Assembly: GCF_001552275.1 (NCBI RefSeq)
Contig: NZ_BCQW01000001.1
Coordinates: 248,001-312,000 of the forward strand
DNA length: 64,000 nt
Reading direction: 5' to 3'
Origin: Amphibacillus sediminis NBRC 103570
GTDB lineage: Bacteria > Bacillota > Bacilli > Bacillales > Amphibacillaceae
This document shows positions 25,955 to 36,961 of the stretch, in pieces. Numbering within the stretch: position 1 is the stretch's first letter; every line of letters starts with the position of its first letter. A program made the position numbers and the translations under genes. The notes under the pieces are model-generated. The model was not told the origin of the DNA. It worked only from the letters and a program-made list of their open reading frames with translations, and made no database searches.

Positions 25955-27079
25955 TTATTCACCCTTAAATGCTCGCTTCACCTTGCTAAAAAAAGATTCT
26001 TCATTTTCCCCTGTTGGCTCATAGCCGCTCAAGTCATTAAATTCACGTAATAATTCTTTCTGTTTAGCTGTCAGATTAGTAGGCGTAATAATTCGCATCC
26101 GAACGTGCTGATCACCATGACCGTAGCCTCGTACATTTGGTGCACCTTTCCCTTTTAGCCTAAAGGTTTTACCTGTTTGTGTCCCTGCAGGGATCTTAAG
26201 TTTTACCTTACCATGAACAGTTGGAATCTCAATTTCATCTCCAAGTGCGGCTTGAGCATAAGTTAACGGCATTTCACAAAAAATATGGTCGCCATCTCTT
26301 TCGTAAAACTCATGTGCCTTAACTTGTACCACAACGTATAAATCACCAGCAGGTCCGCCATTAACCCCAGGTTCCCCTTGACCAGCGATTCGAATCTGTT
26401 GACCATCATCAATACCCGCCGGGATACTGATGTGTATTTTCTTCTGTTTTTTGACTTTACCTTTTCCATGACAGGTTGAGCATTTCTCTTTAATCTGTTT
26501 ACCTGTTCCATTACAGTAATGGCAAACTCGCTTATTTACAACACGGCCAAATGGTGTATTTTGTTCCATGTTAAGCTGCCCACTACCTTTACAATGGGTA
26601 CATGTTTCAGGATGCGTTCCTGGTTTTGCTCCTGATCCATGGCAGGTTTCACACGTTTCGTCTTTAGGGATACGAATATCGGTTTCTTTACCAAAGATCG
26701 CCTCTTCAAATTCAAGCACCATTGTATATTGAAGGTCGTTACCTTGTCTAGGTGCATTTGGATCTCTACGACCGCCCCCGCCAAAGAACATATCAAAGAT
26801 GTCGCCAAAGCCGCCAAAGTCTTCCCCACCAAAGCCACTGCCGCCAAAGCCTTGGCTTTGAGGACCAGCATGCCCAAATTGGTCATATTGGGCTCTTTTC
26901 TGATCATTATTTAGGACTTCATATGCTTCTTTAGCTTCTTTAAATTTATCAGGGGCATCCGGATCTTTATTAACATCCGGATGATATTTTCGAGCTAATT
27001 TTCGATAGGCTTTTTTTATTTCTTCTTTTGATGCACTTTTACTCACGCCTAATACTTCATAATAATCACGCTTGCTCAT
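25955..27079 (-). CDS. dnaJ: Chaperone protein DnaJ
   Basis: A 374-residue type I Hsp40 that delivers clients to DnaK and stimulates its ATPase. The J domain has [12 protein letters not shown] and HPDVNKDP. A Gly/Phe-rich region (about 74-115) precedes four CxxCxGxG zinc repeats ([36 protein letters not shown]). C-terminal substrate domains follow. The ATG at 27079 has GGGAGTG upstream. It is separated from dnaK by about 475 bp that hold a repeat, a terminator-like stem and a separate putative promoter. Confidence 0.97.
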   Translation of the reverse strand: MSKRDYYEVLGVSKSASKEEIKKAYRKLARKYHPDVNKDPDAPDKFKEAKEAYEVLNNDQKRAQYDQFGHAGPQSQGFGGSGFGGEDFGGFGDIFDMFFGGGGRRDPNAPRQGNDLQYTMVLEFEEAIFGKETDIRIPKDETCETCHGSGAKPGTHPETCTHCKGSGQLNMEQNTPFGRVVNKRVCHYCNGTGKQIKEKCSTCHGKGKVKKQKKIHISIPAGIDDGQQIRIAGQGEPGVNGGPAGDLYVVVQVKAHEFYERDGDHIFCEMPLTYAQAALGDEIEIPTVHGKVKLKIPAGTQTGKTFRLKGKGAPNVRGYGHGDQHVRMRIITPTNLTAKQKELLREFNDLSGYEPTGENEESFFSKVKRAFKGE

Positions 27080-27118
27080 ATCTCTAGTCACTCCCGTCTC
27101 ATCTACTGCATAACTTTT

Positions 27119-27148
27119 ATCATAACACTAAAGGCTGTACCTAAACAA
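27119..27148 (-). promoter_or_regulatory. Putative separate promoter for dnaJ
   Basis: Minus-strand TTGTTT (27143-27148), an 18-bp spacer and TATGAT (27119-27124), 40 bp before the dnaJ start and downstream of the repeat that splits dnaK from dnaJ. The -35 box is weak. Confidence 0.4.
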
Positions 27149-27197
27149 CTATCTATTTTAATTGTATTTCTGCTTCTTAAATGTCGATGTCCTTAAA

Positions 27198-27474
27198 TAA
27201 TTTTCGAGTGCTCCCATTGATAAAGAAAAACTTCGTTCAGTGGGGGGGTTCGACGCATAGGATGTGCTCGTGCAGACGTTGTGACATAACGTCGCAAACT
27301 TAGTCAGCTTCCTCTCTCCCACACTGAACGTTAGTTGAACCAATCGGGCTTTTACTGGCTGTTGGATCTCCCGCTTAGACATGACGAGTTCCTTTATTTC
27401 TTGAAGTGGGAGGCCTACAAAAGCCCTTCGATGGGGCGAGTAATCGCAGCCCCAGCCAGTTACACTGCGATAAA
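27198..27474 (+). repeat. Dispersed repeat copy D (R2 body, alternative 3' end)
   Basis: It holds a TTCGAG remnant, then the R2 core stem (27234-27330; arms CGTTCAGTGGGGG and CCCACACTGAACG). The TTGAACCAATCGGGC and ACTGGCTGTTGGATCTCCCG blocks follow. The right part then differs from the usual terminus: GAAGTGGGAGGCCTACAAAAG leads into CCCTTCGATGGGGCG and a GGGGC/GCCCC hairpin, ending ACTGCGATAAAG. The same 3' form occurs inverted at 52739-52884. It lies between dnaK and dnaJ. Confidence 0.8.
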
Positions 27475-27504
27475 GTAAAGAAACATTTCACGCTAACAGG
27501 ACAA

Positions 27505-27537
27505 AAGTCAAAGCCAAGTATAACCTGACTTTGACTT
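27505..27537 (-). terminator. Terminator-like stem between dnaK and dnaJ
   Basis: AAGTCAAAG and CTTTGACTT form a near-perfect stem immediately after the dnaK stop, followed on the minus strand by a short T-rich stretch (TTTTGTCC). It could end or attenuate the hrcA-grpE-dnaK transcript before dnaJ. The T-run is weak. Confidence 0.5.
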
Positions 27538-27554
27538 CTAGAACTTTACCATTT

Positions 27555-29384
<1,830 letters not shown>

Positions 29385-29412
29385 CTATTTCCTCCTTCAT
29401 TTACCTATGTAA

Positions 29413-29997
29413 CTATTGATTGACCTTCACCATTGCTGGTCTAATCACACGATCTTTTAGGCGATAGCCTTTTTGCATTTCTTCAACAACTGTGTTGGAC
29501 TCGTAGCTATCATCTTCTACCTGTAACACAGCTTGATGGACATTAGGATCAAATGGCTGTCCGACCGTTTCAATTACTTCGACTCCTTCCTTTTCGAGAG
29601 CAGTCTGTAATTGTCGGTAGACCATTTCAATTCCTTCTACAAAAGATTGTGCTTGTTCGCTATCTGGCTTCGTTTGTAAAGCACGCTCAAAGTTGTCAAC
29701 AACGGGTAATAATTCCGTTACAAGCGATTGGGACTTGTATTTAAGATCAGCAGCTTTTTCTCGTTGAGTACGTTTACGGAAATTATCGTACTCTGCTTGA
29801 ATCCGTAATAATTTTTGGTAGATCTCTTCTTTTTCTGCTTCTAGCTGCTTCAGTTCATCACTTACAGCTTCAGAGTCATGATCATTATCATCAACAAGTT
29901 CTTGTTCTACATCTGTTACAACCTCTTCTTCAGTTGTATCTTTCTCAGCTTTATTTATATCCTGATCATCATGCTTGGTTTTATTTGTTTCCTCCAT
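29413..29997 (-). CDS. grpE: Nucleotide exchange factor GrpE
   Basis: A 194-residue co-chaperone that releases ADP from DnaK. An acidic disordered N-terminus of about 50 residues is followed by a long coiled coil ([34 protein letters not shown]). The beta domain ends with [16 protein letters not shown] and [23 protein letters not shown]. The ATG at 29997 is preferred over a GTG at 30006 because GGAGGTG sits six bases upstream of it. It lies in the hrcA-grpE-dnaK operon. Confidence 0.96.
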   Translation of the reverse strand: MEETNKTKHDDQDINKAEKDTTEEEVVTDVEQELVDDNDHDSEAVSDELKQLEAEKEEIYQKLLRIQAEYDNFRKRTQREKAADLKYKSQSLVTELLPVVDNFERALQTKPDSEQAQSFVEGIEMVYRQLQTALEKEGVEVIETVGQPFDPNVHQAVLQVEDDSYESNTVVEEMQKGYRLKDRVIRPAMVKVNQ

Positions 29998-30143
29998 GAT
30001 GTTCACCTCCTATATGATACACTTCTAAAATTAATTAACTCGCCAATAAGGTAAGTTTGCATAGCAAGGAAGCAGCAAGGAAGACGCAAATGAATTTAAA
30101 TGCGAATTCCTTGCCGTCCAAAAAATCAACTGAATAAACATTA

Positions 30144-31163
30144 TTACCATTGGTGGAATGTATCAGACATTTGATTTGATAAAAGATTTAATAATGAAAT
30201 AACCCTAGAATATTCCATCCGTTTAGGTCCTAATAAAGCAATGGTTCCAACTTGCTCACCAGCTAGTGAGTAAGTAGCAGTAATAAGGCTACAATCCTGC
30301 ATTTCATGTACTTTGTTCTCTTGTCCAATCGATATTTGAATTCCCTGCTGATTCGACCTTAGCACTTTAGCCATTAAATCCTCTTTCTCTATAATAGAAT
30401 AAAGAGAATGAACTTTTGTAACGTCACTGAATTCAGGCTGAAGCATCATATTGGTGATACCACCAATATAAACATTTGTTGGCTGTTGATCAAACAATGC
30501 TCCTTTTAAGTAGCTAAAAGCTATTTCAACATCATTAACATATTGATTTATAATTAATGACAATTCTTTCTGTAGCCGATCATGCAACTCTACTATCGGG
30601 ATACCAACCAACTTTTCATTTAAAATGTTGACAAGTTTCTCCAAATCAGAAGCTTTAATTTGAGCTGGTATCGAGAAAGAACGATGCTCAACATGTCCTG
30701 TATTCGTAACTAAAATGGCGATAGCAGTACTTGGAGATAAGTGAACAATTTGTAATTGTTTAAGTGTGGTCGCATAAACCTCAGGACCCAAAATAATCGA
30801 CGTGTAATTGGTTAAATCAGACAAAACACGAACAGACTTCTGGACCACTTGCTCAAATTCTACTAAATCTTGTTCAAAGACACTTGTTATCTCCCGCTGA
30901 TCTTTAGCTGACAGGTGAAACGGCAATAACAAATGATCAACATAGAAACGATAACCTTTTTCTGATGGTACACGTCCTGACGATGAATGGGTTTTTTCAA
31001 TAAACCCCATTTCTTCCAAATCCGCCATTTCATTACGAATGGTAGCAGGACTGAACGTTATTTGCTCTTTTTTTGATATTGCTCGGGAACCTATCGGTTG
31101 AGCCGTTTGAATGAACTCATCAATAATCACCTGCAATATCAAAAGTTGACGGTTGGTTAACAT
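30144..31163 (-). CDS. hrcA: Heat-inducible transcription repressor HrcA
   Basis: A 339-residue repressor that binds the CIRCE element. The winged-helix N-terminus (LTNRQLLILQVIIDEFIQTAQPIGSRAISKK, then FSPATIRNEMADLEEMGFIEKTHSSSGRVPSEKGYRFYVD) is canonical. A GAF-like middle domain and IGQENKVHEMQDCSLITATYS follow. It is the first gene of the class I heat-shock operon, and a perfect CIRCE lies 16 bp upstream of its start, consistent with autoregulation. Its activity normally depends on GroEL, which is not in the window. Confidence 0.97.
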   Translation of the reverse strand: MLTNRQLLILQVIIDEFIQTAQPIGSRAISKKEQITFSPATIRNEMADLEEMGFIEKTHSSSGRVPSEKGYRFYVDHLLLPFHLSAKDQREITSVFEQDLVEFEQVVQKSVRVLSDLTNYTSIILGPEVYATTLKQLQIVHLSPSTAIAILVTNTGHVEHRSFSIPAQIKASDLEKLVNILNEKLVGIPIVELHDRLQKELSLIINQYVNDVEIAFSYLKGALFDQQPTNVYIGGITNMMLQPEFSDVTKVHSLYSIIEKEDLMAKVLRSNQQGIQISIGQENKVHEMQDCSLITATYSLAGEQVGTIALLGPKRMEYSRVISLLNLLSNQMSDTFHQW

Positions 31164-31178
31164 TGATGATCACCTCTG

Positions 31179-31205
31179 TTAGCACTCTTACCTATCGAGT
31201 GCTAA
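31179..31205. promoter_or_regulatory. CIRCE operator (HrcA binding site)
   Basis: A perfect inverted repeat: TTAGCACTC, nine bases, GAGTGCTAA. It lies between the -10 box and the hrcA ribosome site, the classical position for HrcA repression of hrcA-grpE-dnaK. Confidence 0.98.
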
Positions 31206-31215
31206 TTCTATTAAT

Positions 31216-31244
31216 AAAGTATCAAATCCATATGAAGTTGTCAA
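31216..31244 (-). promoter_or_regulatory. Sigma-A promoter of hrcA-grpE-dnaK
   Basis: Minus-strand TTGACA (31239-31244), a 17-bp spacer and TACTTT (31216-31221), immediately upstream of CIRCE. The match at -35 is perfect. Confidence 0.8.
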
Positions 31245-31272
31245 TGCTCTTGCTTAAAAACCATGCCGTCGT

Positions 31273-32436
31273 CTATTTGATTATTGACTCAATCTCATCA
31301 TCTAATAAAAACTGTTGAAAGACATCATTACCAAATAATTGTCCCTGCTCTGTCATGCGAATACCATCTTGAAATTCTTCTAACCATCCTTTTGCGATTA
31401 GCGTTTGAATCTGTTGATCATACAATCGCTCCAGTGCGACACCATACTTTGACGAAAAAGTTGTCCTACTCACACCAGATCGTTTCCTAAGCCCAAGAAA
31501 CAGTTCTTCTTCAATCTGCTCCTTTTTGCCTATCCTTTCTACATGCAAAACAGGACGCCCAGTGTTTTTAGCTTCTTTAACATATGCCGGAAAAGGACGT
31601 AGATTAACAATCCTTTGACCAGGTAAATAACCATGTGCACCTGCACCAAATCCATAATAATGCTGATTATCCCAATAGGTTAAGTTATGTTGACTTTCAG
31701 CACCCATCTCAGCAAAATTACTAATTTCATATTGATGCTTGCCATGTCGCTCCATTTCCTGGATCAAGAGTTGAAACATTTCGGCTTCTATTTCTTCAGG
31801 TGGCTTATTTAGTTTCCCCTTTTGATAACGTTGATAAAAAATGGTCTTTGGCTCAATTTGCAAACAATATGATGAATAATGCGGTAAATCATAAGAAAGT
31901 GCTTTAGCAATAGAAGCTCGAAAGCCATCGACCGTTTGGCCCGGTAAGCCATACATTAAATCAATGCTAACATTATTAAGATCGTGTTTGTGAAGCATAT
32001 CAATATTGTGGTCGACATCCTTAACACGATGTAATCGGCCAAGCTCCTCTAGTAACTGATTATCAAATACTTGAACCCCCATTGAGATACGATTAACTCC
32101 ATATGCTTTTAGCAATTTAATCTTATCTTCATTTAAATCACCCGGATTAGCCTCAAATGTATATTCTTTAACTAAGTCAATAGCAAAATGTCGTTCAATG
32201 AGTTTGAGAAGTGTCTTAAGTTGAGTAACATTTAGTGCTGTTGGCGTTCCGCCACCTACAAATATAGTTCGCATCGCCTTCTTACTATCATCATCCTTGA
32301 AATAATAGTCCATTTCTTTTGCTAATGCGATTAAATAATCATCCGCCATCTGCTCCTGATAAAAGAACTTGGTAAAATCACAATAATGACAAATTTTCTC
32401 ACAGAAAGGAATGTGTATATAGACTGAATTAATCAT
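31273..32436 (-). CDS. hemW: Radical SAM heme chaperone HemW
   Basis: A 387-residue HemN-like protein of the HemW group. Family members insert heme into target proteins and are not coproporphyrinogen oxidases. The radical-SAM cluster is C12-x3-C16-x2-C19 in HIPFCEKICHYCDFTKF. FVGGGTPTALN and ISMGVQVF are also present, and the C-terminal HemN domain carries the winged-helix-like LFLGLRKRSGV region. As in B. subtilis it lies between hrcA and lepA, although a nitroreductase/TetR pair has been inserted before lepA. The family is certain. Confidence 0.93.
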   Translation of the reverse strand: MINSVYIHIPFCEKICHYCDFTKFFYQEQMADDYLIALAKEMDYYFKDDDSKKAMRTIFVGGGTPTALNVTQLKTLLKLIERHFAIDLVKEYTFEANPGDLNEDKIKLLKAYGVNRISMGVQVFDNQLLEELGRLHRVKDVDHNIDMLHKHDLNNVSIDLMYGLPGQTVDGFRASIAKALSYDLPHYSSYCLQIEPKTIFYQRYQKGKLNKPPEEIEAEMFQLLIQEMERHGKHQYEISNFAEMGAESQHNLTYWDNQHYYGFGAGAHGYLPGQRIVNLRPFPAYVKEAKNTGRPVLHVERIGKKEQIEEELFLGLRKRSGVSRTTFSSKYGVALERLYDQQIQTLIAKGWLEEFQDGIRMTEQGQLFGNDVFQQFLLDDEIESIIK

Positions 32437-32836
32437 CGTTTATTTCTCCTTTCTACATAGAACTTTCAAATGTTAATCCGACAATTACAAAAGCAAGGTC
32501 ATGTTTATCCTTCATGTATCTTAGTACATCTCATTTTATTAATCAAGTTATTCTACTGAAGTTACAGTTGAATTTATCAAATAGGAGAGCCTAACTGTTA
32601 AATCGAAGTTAACGGAAATGTGTCAATTTGCATAAAGTGAAATTTCGTTCAGTGGGGGGTTCGACGCATAGGTGAAGCTAAAGGGTTGGGTGATTGACCT
32701 GATCATAATGGATCTAGCAGATCATATTTAGTAAACAAGAAAAAAGCGAGCCCAAATGACTCGCGGTCAAAAGTAAATTATTTTGGTGAGGCAGTTTTGC
32801 CTTTTTAACGATTTAGCAAACAAGAGAAGACGTTCT
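32437..32836. other. Intergenic stretch with a repeat fragment and a terminator
   Basis: I find no gene in these 400 bp. It contains a roughly 40-bp fragment of the R2 repeat (32634-32672: ATAAAGTGAAATTTCG, then TTCAGTGGGGGGTTCGACGC), which breaks off within the core stem. It also contains the terminator of the nitroreductase-like gene at 32735-32765. Confidence 0.6.
32735..32765 (-). terminator. Terminator of the nitroreductase-like gene
   Basis: On the minus strand, GCGAGTC pairs with GGGCTCGC in a short hairpin followed by TTTTTTCTTG. It lies 70 bp past the stop of the gene at 32837. Confidence 0.65.
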
Positions 32837-33944
32837 CTATTCTATGATCAGATCACTAACCCGATGTCGAACGGATTCATGATAAGTATTCTCTTTCTCA
32901 GAAAAACCTATAATTTGGACAACCTCACCCTTCAGTTCAAACACTTCTCTCATGCTATGGTAGAGCTGATCCATCCCCTCTAACGGTTGTAAGATTTGGA
33001 CGGCAGGTCGTAAGGTGTACCCATTTATATGTTGAGGTAATTGGGCGATCACTTCACCTACTTGAATATAATCTGAAGGCGACGGATTATCAATGGTCAA
33101 GACAAGATAATGCTCTTCTTTTTCTAACCTTTGTTCAAAACTAGAGATGGTTGACTGTCCAAAGCTACTCCATTTTGCTGTGATACCAACAATTGGTTGC
33201 ACAAAAGTCCTGAATGGTGGTCGAATATTATTCAAAGATAAGCCGTATTTGTATTTGTTTTTCTCCCACTTTGTAAAGCGAAATACGGACAACATTTCCT
33301 CCATTGCATCTTGATCTTCAGCTTCAATTACAGTTGCATGATATAAGTAGTTTTGGAATTGCGGTAGGTTATCTTTATCGATCCATTTAACTTCTAAGGT
33401 TGGAATAAGGTCATGCATAAGAAGTGTCAGCTCGTCATAGTTAATTTCTTTCTTGTCAGAGCTATTGCCAATTGATGCGGTTGACAAAGTATCCATGTCC
33501 GATTTCGTGTCACTGTTAGTGGTCAAAGTGGCAATTAATGGATGAGATTGATTCATATCAAGCTGATGATAGGCAATATCAAGCTCTACTCCTAATTGTG
33601 AAGCAGCATTTCTTATTGTGCTGAGAAACGTGCCTTGTCCCATTAAAAGCTGTTTATAATCTGGATCAATCACAGGTAGATGCTTATCAAGATCAGCATA
33701 TAATGAGAAAGTGTTTTGATCGATCATCTTAATTTTCCATGGCTGCATATTATGGCTACTTGCAGCATTAATGCCAGCTTGGATTAATTGAAACTGTAAT
33801 TTTGTCATCATGCTCTTCTCTGGATCATAGCTATCTTTTGATATATCATATGTACTGCGTAAAAAAACTACCATCCCAAATCACCATGCCAATTACAAGA
33901 CAAATCAACACAATAAACACGATCATGCATCTTTTCAACATCAT
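32837..33944 (-). pseudogene. Acg-like nitroreductase family protein, membrane anchor split off by a T7 frameshift
   Basis: The open frame from the ATG at 33874 gives 345 residues with a nitroreductase-like FMN signature AASSHNMQPW (37-46) and GQGTFLSTIRNAA, suggesting an Acg-family flavoprotein. Upstream, in the other frame, an ATG at 33944 has a strong GGGGGTGG site and overlaps the TetR stop (ATGA). It encodes MMLKRCMIVFIVLICLVIGMVIWDGSFF, a membrane anchor, then stops. Removing one T from a run of seven (33859-33865) fuses the two into one normal-looking anchored protein. So this is a frameshifted gene, a phase-variable tract, a programmed +1 shift, or a base-calling error. The enzyme domain alone may still be made from the inner ATG, which has a poor ribosome site. 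Confidence 0.7.
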
Positions 33945-34552
33945 TGTTCCACCCCCAACAGGACTTGCTTAGCTAAATTTACTTGTGTCTCTATAATCTT
34001 TTGAATTGTCATGCCATAGTAATGCTCTAGCCATGCTCCCTTACTATTGATCAATTGAGCCACCCCCTGAATATGCCCCCATAAAAATATAGCTAAATGT
34101 TGATCATAGATCGCAGGATCTAAATCTAATCTATGAAAAACTTGGATTAGTTCGAACTGGTTAGCAATCAAGCCGATTTCTTCTACTTTTTTTCTGTTTG
34201 ACTCGATATATTTTCGTTCATCAAATCCAACTATCAAACTGCTCTCAATTGGACAATTCTGCATAAAGGAAAGATAGGCCATTCCTAGATTACAAATCTT
34301 GTCCACAGCCGTTTCGCCCTTCGATATTCCGATCTCCATTTTGCTACACAAAGCGACGAAGCTCCTTTTTACCAATTCCAAATACATGTCATCTTGACTT
34401 TGAAAATAACGATAAAGCGTCCGTTTGCTAATAGCTGCCTTCTTACAAATGTCATTACTCGATAACTCATCCCATCTTTTTTCTTTTAACAGATCATAAA
34501 GTGACTGGATAATTTGTTCACGAATGAGCTGCTTTCTTGCTTCTCTGTTCAC
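33941..34552 (-). CDS. TetR/AcrR family transcriptional regulator
   Basis: A 203-residue regulator with the N-terminal TetR helix-turn-helix in about the first 55 residues (ISKRTLYRYFQSQDDMYLELV is the recognition segment). A helical ligand domain of unknown specificity follows. I start at the GTG at 34552, just after GGGGGG; the frame extends to a TTG at 34570 that would use the ribosome site as coding sequence. It overlaps the start of the downstream nitroreductase anchor (ATGA), so they form one operon. A 27-bp inverted repeat right upstream is a likely self-operator. The effector is unknown; quinones, nitro compounds or electrophiles would fit the partner enzyme. Confidence 0.88.
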   Translation of the reverse strand: MNREARKQLIREQIIQSLYDLLKEKRWDELSSNDICKKAAISKRTLYRYFQSQDDMYLELVKRSFVALCSKMEIGISKGETAVDKICNLGMAYLSFMQNCPIESSLIVGFDERKYIESNRKKVEEIGLIANQFELIQVFHRLDLDPAIYDQHLAIFLWGHIQGVAQLINSKGAWLEHYYGMTIQKIIETQVNLAKQVLLGVEQ

Positions 34553-34569
34553 AAAAACCCCCCCACACA

Positions 34570-34596
34570 AAAAAGTATACTATCAGTTTACTTTTT
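34570..34596. promoter_or_regulatory. Putative TetR operator
   Basis: The 11-bp arms AAAAAGTATAC and GTTTACTTTTT form an inverted repeat with one mismatch around a 5-bp centre, 18 bp upstream of the TetR start. The size and position fit an autoregulatory TetR site. Confidence 0.6.
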
Positions 34597-34649
34597 AATC
34601 ATACGTTGATTCAGTTTTGGCGTCAAGACCTAAAAATCGTAAAAAAAAC

Positions 34650-34689
34650 AAAACAACGCGGGATTTCATATGAAATCCCGCGTTGTTTT
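34650..34689. terminator. Terminator after lepA
   Basis: A perfect palindrome of about 40 bp with arms AAAACAACGCGGGATTTCAT and ATGAAATCCCGCGTTGTTTT, with T-runs on both sides. It ends lepA on the minus strand 17 bp past its stop and insulates the TetR operon. Confidence 0.9.
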
Positions 34690-34705
34690 AGCATTGTTCG
34701 CTGTA

Positions 34706-36520
34706 TTATTCGTCATCCATTCTTAAAACAGCCATAAAGGCTTCTTGTGGAACTTCAACTGAGCCCACCATTTTCATCCTTTTCTTACCCTCTTTTTGCT
34801 TCTCTAAAAGCTTCCGTTTACGTGTAATGTCACCACCATAGCATTTGGATAAGACATTTTTCCGCATAGCTTTAATGTTTGATCGAGCAATAATTTTATT
34901 GCCAATTGCAGCTTGAACGGGTACCTCAAATTGCTGTCTTGGAATTAATGTCTTTAATTTCTCAACAATTTGTTTACCTCGATCGAACGAGAAGTCTTGA
35001 TGGACAATAAAGGACAAAGCATCTATCGTTTCACCATTCAATAGAATATCCATTTTGACAAGCTTAGATGGTTTGTATCCCTTAAGTTCATAATCAAACG
35101 AGGCATAACCTTTAGTTTGTGACTTTAAAGAATCAAAAAAGTCGTATACAATTTCCGCTAAAGGAATATCGTAAATAACATTAACACGATTCTCATCTAA
35201 GTACTGCATGTCAATAAAATCTCCACGTTTTTTTTGACACAATTCCATCACAGCACCAACATAATCATTCGGCACCATAACAGTTGCTTTAACATACGGC
35301 TCTAGTACCTGTTCAATCGACTGACTATCAGGCATAAACGATGGATTATCAATATTGATAGTCGATCCATCTGTTTTCTTTACCTGATAGATAACACTTG
35401 GTGCTGTTGTAATAAGATCGATGTTAAACTCACGTTCAATACGCTCTTGAATAATCTCCATATGCAGCAACCCTAAAAAGCCACATCGGAAGCCAAACCC
35501 TAAAGCCTGAGAGGTTTCGGCCTCATACTGTAACGATGAATCATTTAGCTCTAACCGCTCTAAAGCTTCACGTAAATCATTGTATTTACTTGCATCAATA
35601 GGGTATAATCCACAAAATACCATTGGATTTAATTTGCGATAGCCTGGTAATGCTTCTGATGCTGGGTTATTGGCTAATGTAATTGTATCCCCTACTCTCG
35701 AATCACCGACATTTTTAATCGATGCCGTTAAGTAGCCAACATCACCAACTTGTAATTCCTGAAGTGGAACGGGCTTAGGGTTAAACACACCAACTTCATT
35801 AACCTCGAATTCTTTACCGGTTGCCATCATCTTGATTTTATCACCGACTTTAACCTTACCTTCTTTAACTCTTATATAGGCAACTACCCCTCGATATGGG
35901 TCGTATAAAGAATCGAATATCAGAGCTTGTAACGGATGATTCACGTCACCATCAGGAGCAGGAATCCGATCTACTACAGCTTCTAAAATCGATTCAATTC
36001 CAATACCTGATTTGGCACTGACAAGTAAGGCTTCTTCCCCATCAATACCGATCACATCCGTAATCTCTTGCTTTACTCGCTCGGGATCAGCACTTGGCAG
36101 GTCAATTTTGTTAATGACAGGGATGATCTCCAAATCATTATCTAAGGCCAAGTATACGTTCGCTAACGTTTGTGCTTCAATGCCTTGTGCAGCATCAACG
36201 ACAAGAATAGCCCCTTCGCAAGCAGCTAAGCTTCGGGATACTTCATAGGTGAAATCAACATGTCCTGGTGTATCAATTAAATGAAAAATATATTCTTCAC
36301 CATCATGGTGCTGATATTTTAGCTGGACTGCATTTAATTTGATCGTAATACCACGTTCACGCTCTAAGTCCATGGCATCAAGAAATTGCTCCTTCATCTC
36401 ACGATGAGTCAAGGCTTTCGTCTTCTCTAAAATACGATCGGCTAAAGTTGATTTGCCATGGTCTATGTGTGCAATAATCGAAAAGTTACGCACACGACTT
36501 TGTTCTCTATCTTTTGTCAC
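34706..36520 (-). CDS. lepA: Elongation factor 4 (LepA)
   Basis: A 604-residue translational GTPase that rescues or back-translocates stalled ribosomes. The G-domain shows [26 protein letters not shown] and [10 protein letters not shown]. Domains II and III and the LepA-specific C-terminal domain ([26 protein letters not shown]) are all present. The start is GTG, with AGGAG upstream. As in B. subtilis it lies downstream of spoIIP-yqxA; the downstream hemW is displaced by the TetR-nitroreductase pair. Normal length. Confidence 0.97.
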   Translation of the reverse strand: MTKDREQSRVRNFSIIAHIDHGKSTLADRILEKTKALTHREMKEQFLDAMDLERERGITIKLNAVQLKYQHHDGEEYIFHLIDTPGHVDFTYEVSRSLAACEGAILVVDAAQGIEAQTLANVYLALDNDLEIIPVINKIDLPSADPERVKQEITDVIGIDGEEALLVSAKSGIGIESILEAVVDRIPAPDGDVNHPLQALIFDSLYDPYRGVVAYIRVKEGKVKVGDKIKMMATGKEFEVNEVGVFNPKPVPLQELQVGDVGYLTASIKNVGDSRVGDTITLANNPASEALPGYRKLNPMVFCGLYPIDASKYNDLREALERLELNDSSLQYEAETSQALGFGFRCGFLGLLHMEIIQERIEREFNIDLITTAPSVIYQVKKTDGSTINIDNPSFMPDSQSIEQVLEPYVKATVMVPNDYVGAVMELCQKKRGDFIDMQYLDENRVNVIYDIPLAEIVYDFFDSLKSQTKGYASFDYELKGYKPSKLVKMDILLNGETIDALSFIVHQDFSFDRGKQIVEKLKTLIPRQQFEVPVQAAIGNKIIARSNIKAMRKNVLSKCYGGDITRKRKLLEKQKEGKKRMKMVGSVEVPQEAFMAVLRMDDE

Positions 36521-36641
36521 TATTCATTCACTCCTATTTTCTACGGACCACAATACTAGGTTGATTATAGCAGTGATAGACATTTCATTCAATTATTTTC
36601 TATAAGCAAACTGCTATCCATATCAAATAACGTCAATAGAT

Positions 36642-36944
36642 TTAGATGATATGAGCTAGATCACTAACAAGTTTTATGATTCCTTCATAAAAGAGCTGGC
36701 CGGTTCTCTCAATGAACGTAGCAATCGAATATGTCAAAGAAGAAGTGGGGTCAATGTTGTGATTAACGATTACTTCAGGGGCATGTTCGATAAACTCAAG
36801 CTCTAGATCTGCGTTTATGCTCGTATCTTCTATCAACTCGATTTGAGTATTGACCGGTTCTTCAGACTGGTTAGCCATTCCTAATGTGAGACCAAACACG
36901 AATATAAAAGCAATGATCAGCAAGCGAAAGATGGTTTTGAACAT
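36642..36944 (-). CDS. yqxA: YqxA family small membrane protein
   Basis: A 100-residue protein (DUF3679 type) with one N-terminal membrane helix (MFKTIFRLLIIAFIFVFGLTLGMAN), then an acidic extracytoplasmic part. I start at the ATG at 36944, which follows GGAGGGAAG; the frame to 36995 runs back through that site. The spoIIP-yqxA-lepA position matches B. subtilis. Function is unknown; a sporulation link is inferred from the neighbour. Confidence 0.85.
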   Translation of the reverse strand: MFKTIFRLLIIAFIFVFGLTLGMANQSEEPVNTQIELIEDTSINADLELEFIEHAPEVIVNHNIDPTSSLTYSIATFIERTGQLFYEGIIKLVSDLAHII

Positions 36945-36961
36945 TAAACTTCCCTCCATGA

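Noticed and set aside
26263-26914. Several 80-120 codon frames on both strands within dnaJ
   Set aside because: They are shadows caused by the Gly/Cys-rich repeats of dnaJ; no starts with ribosome sites.
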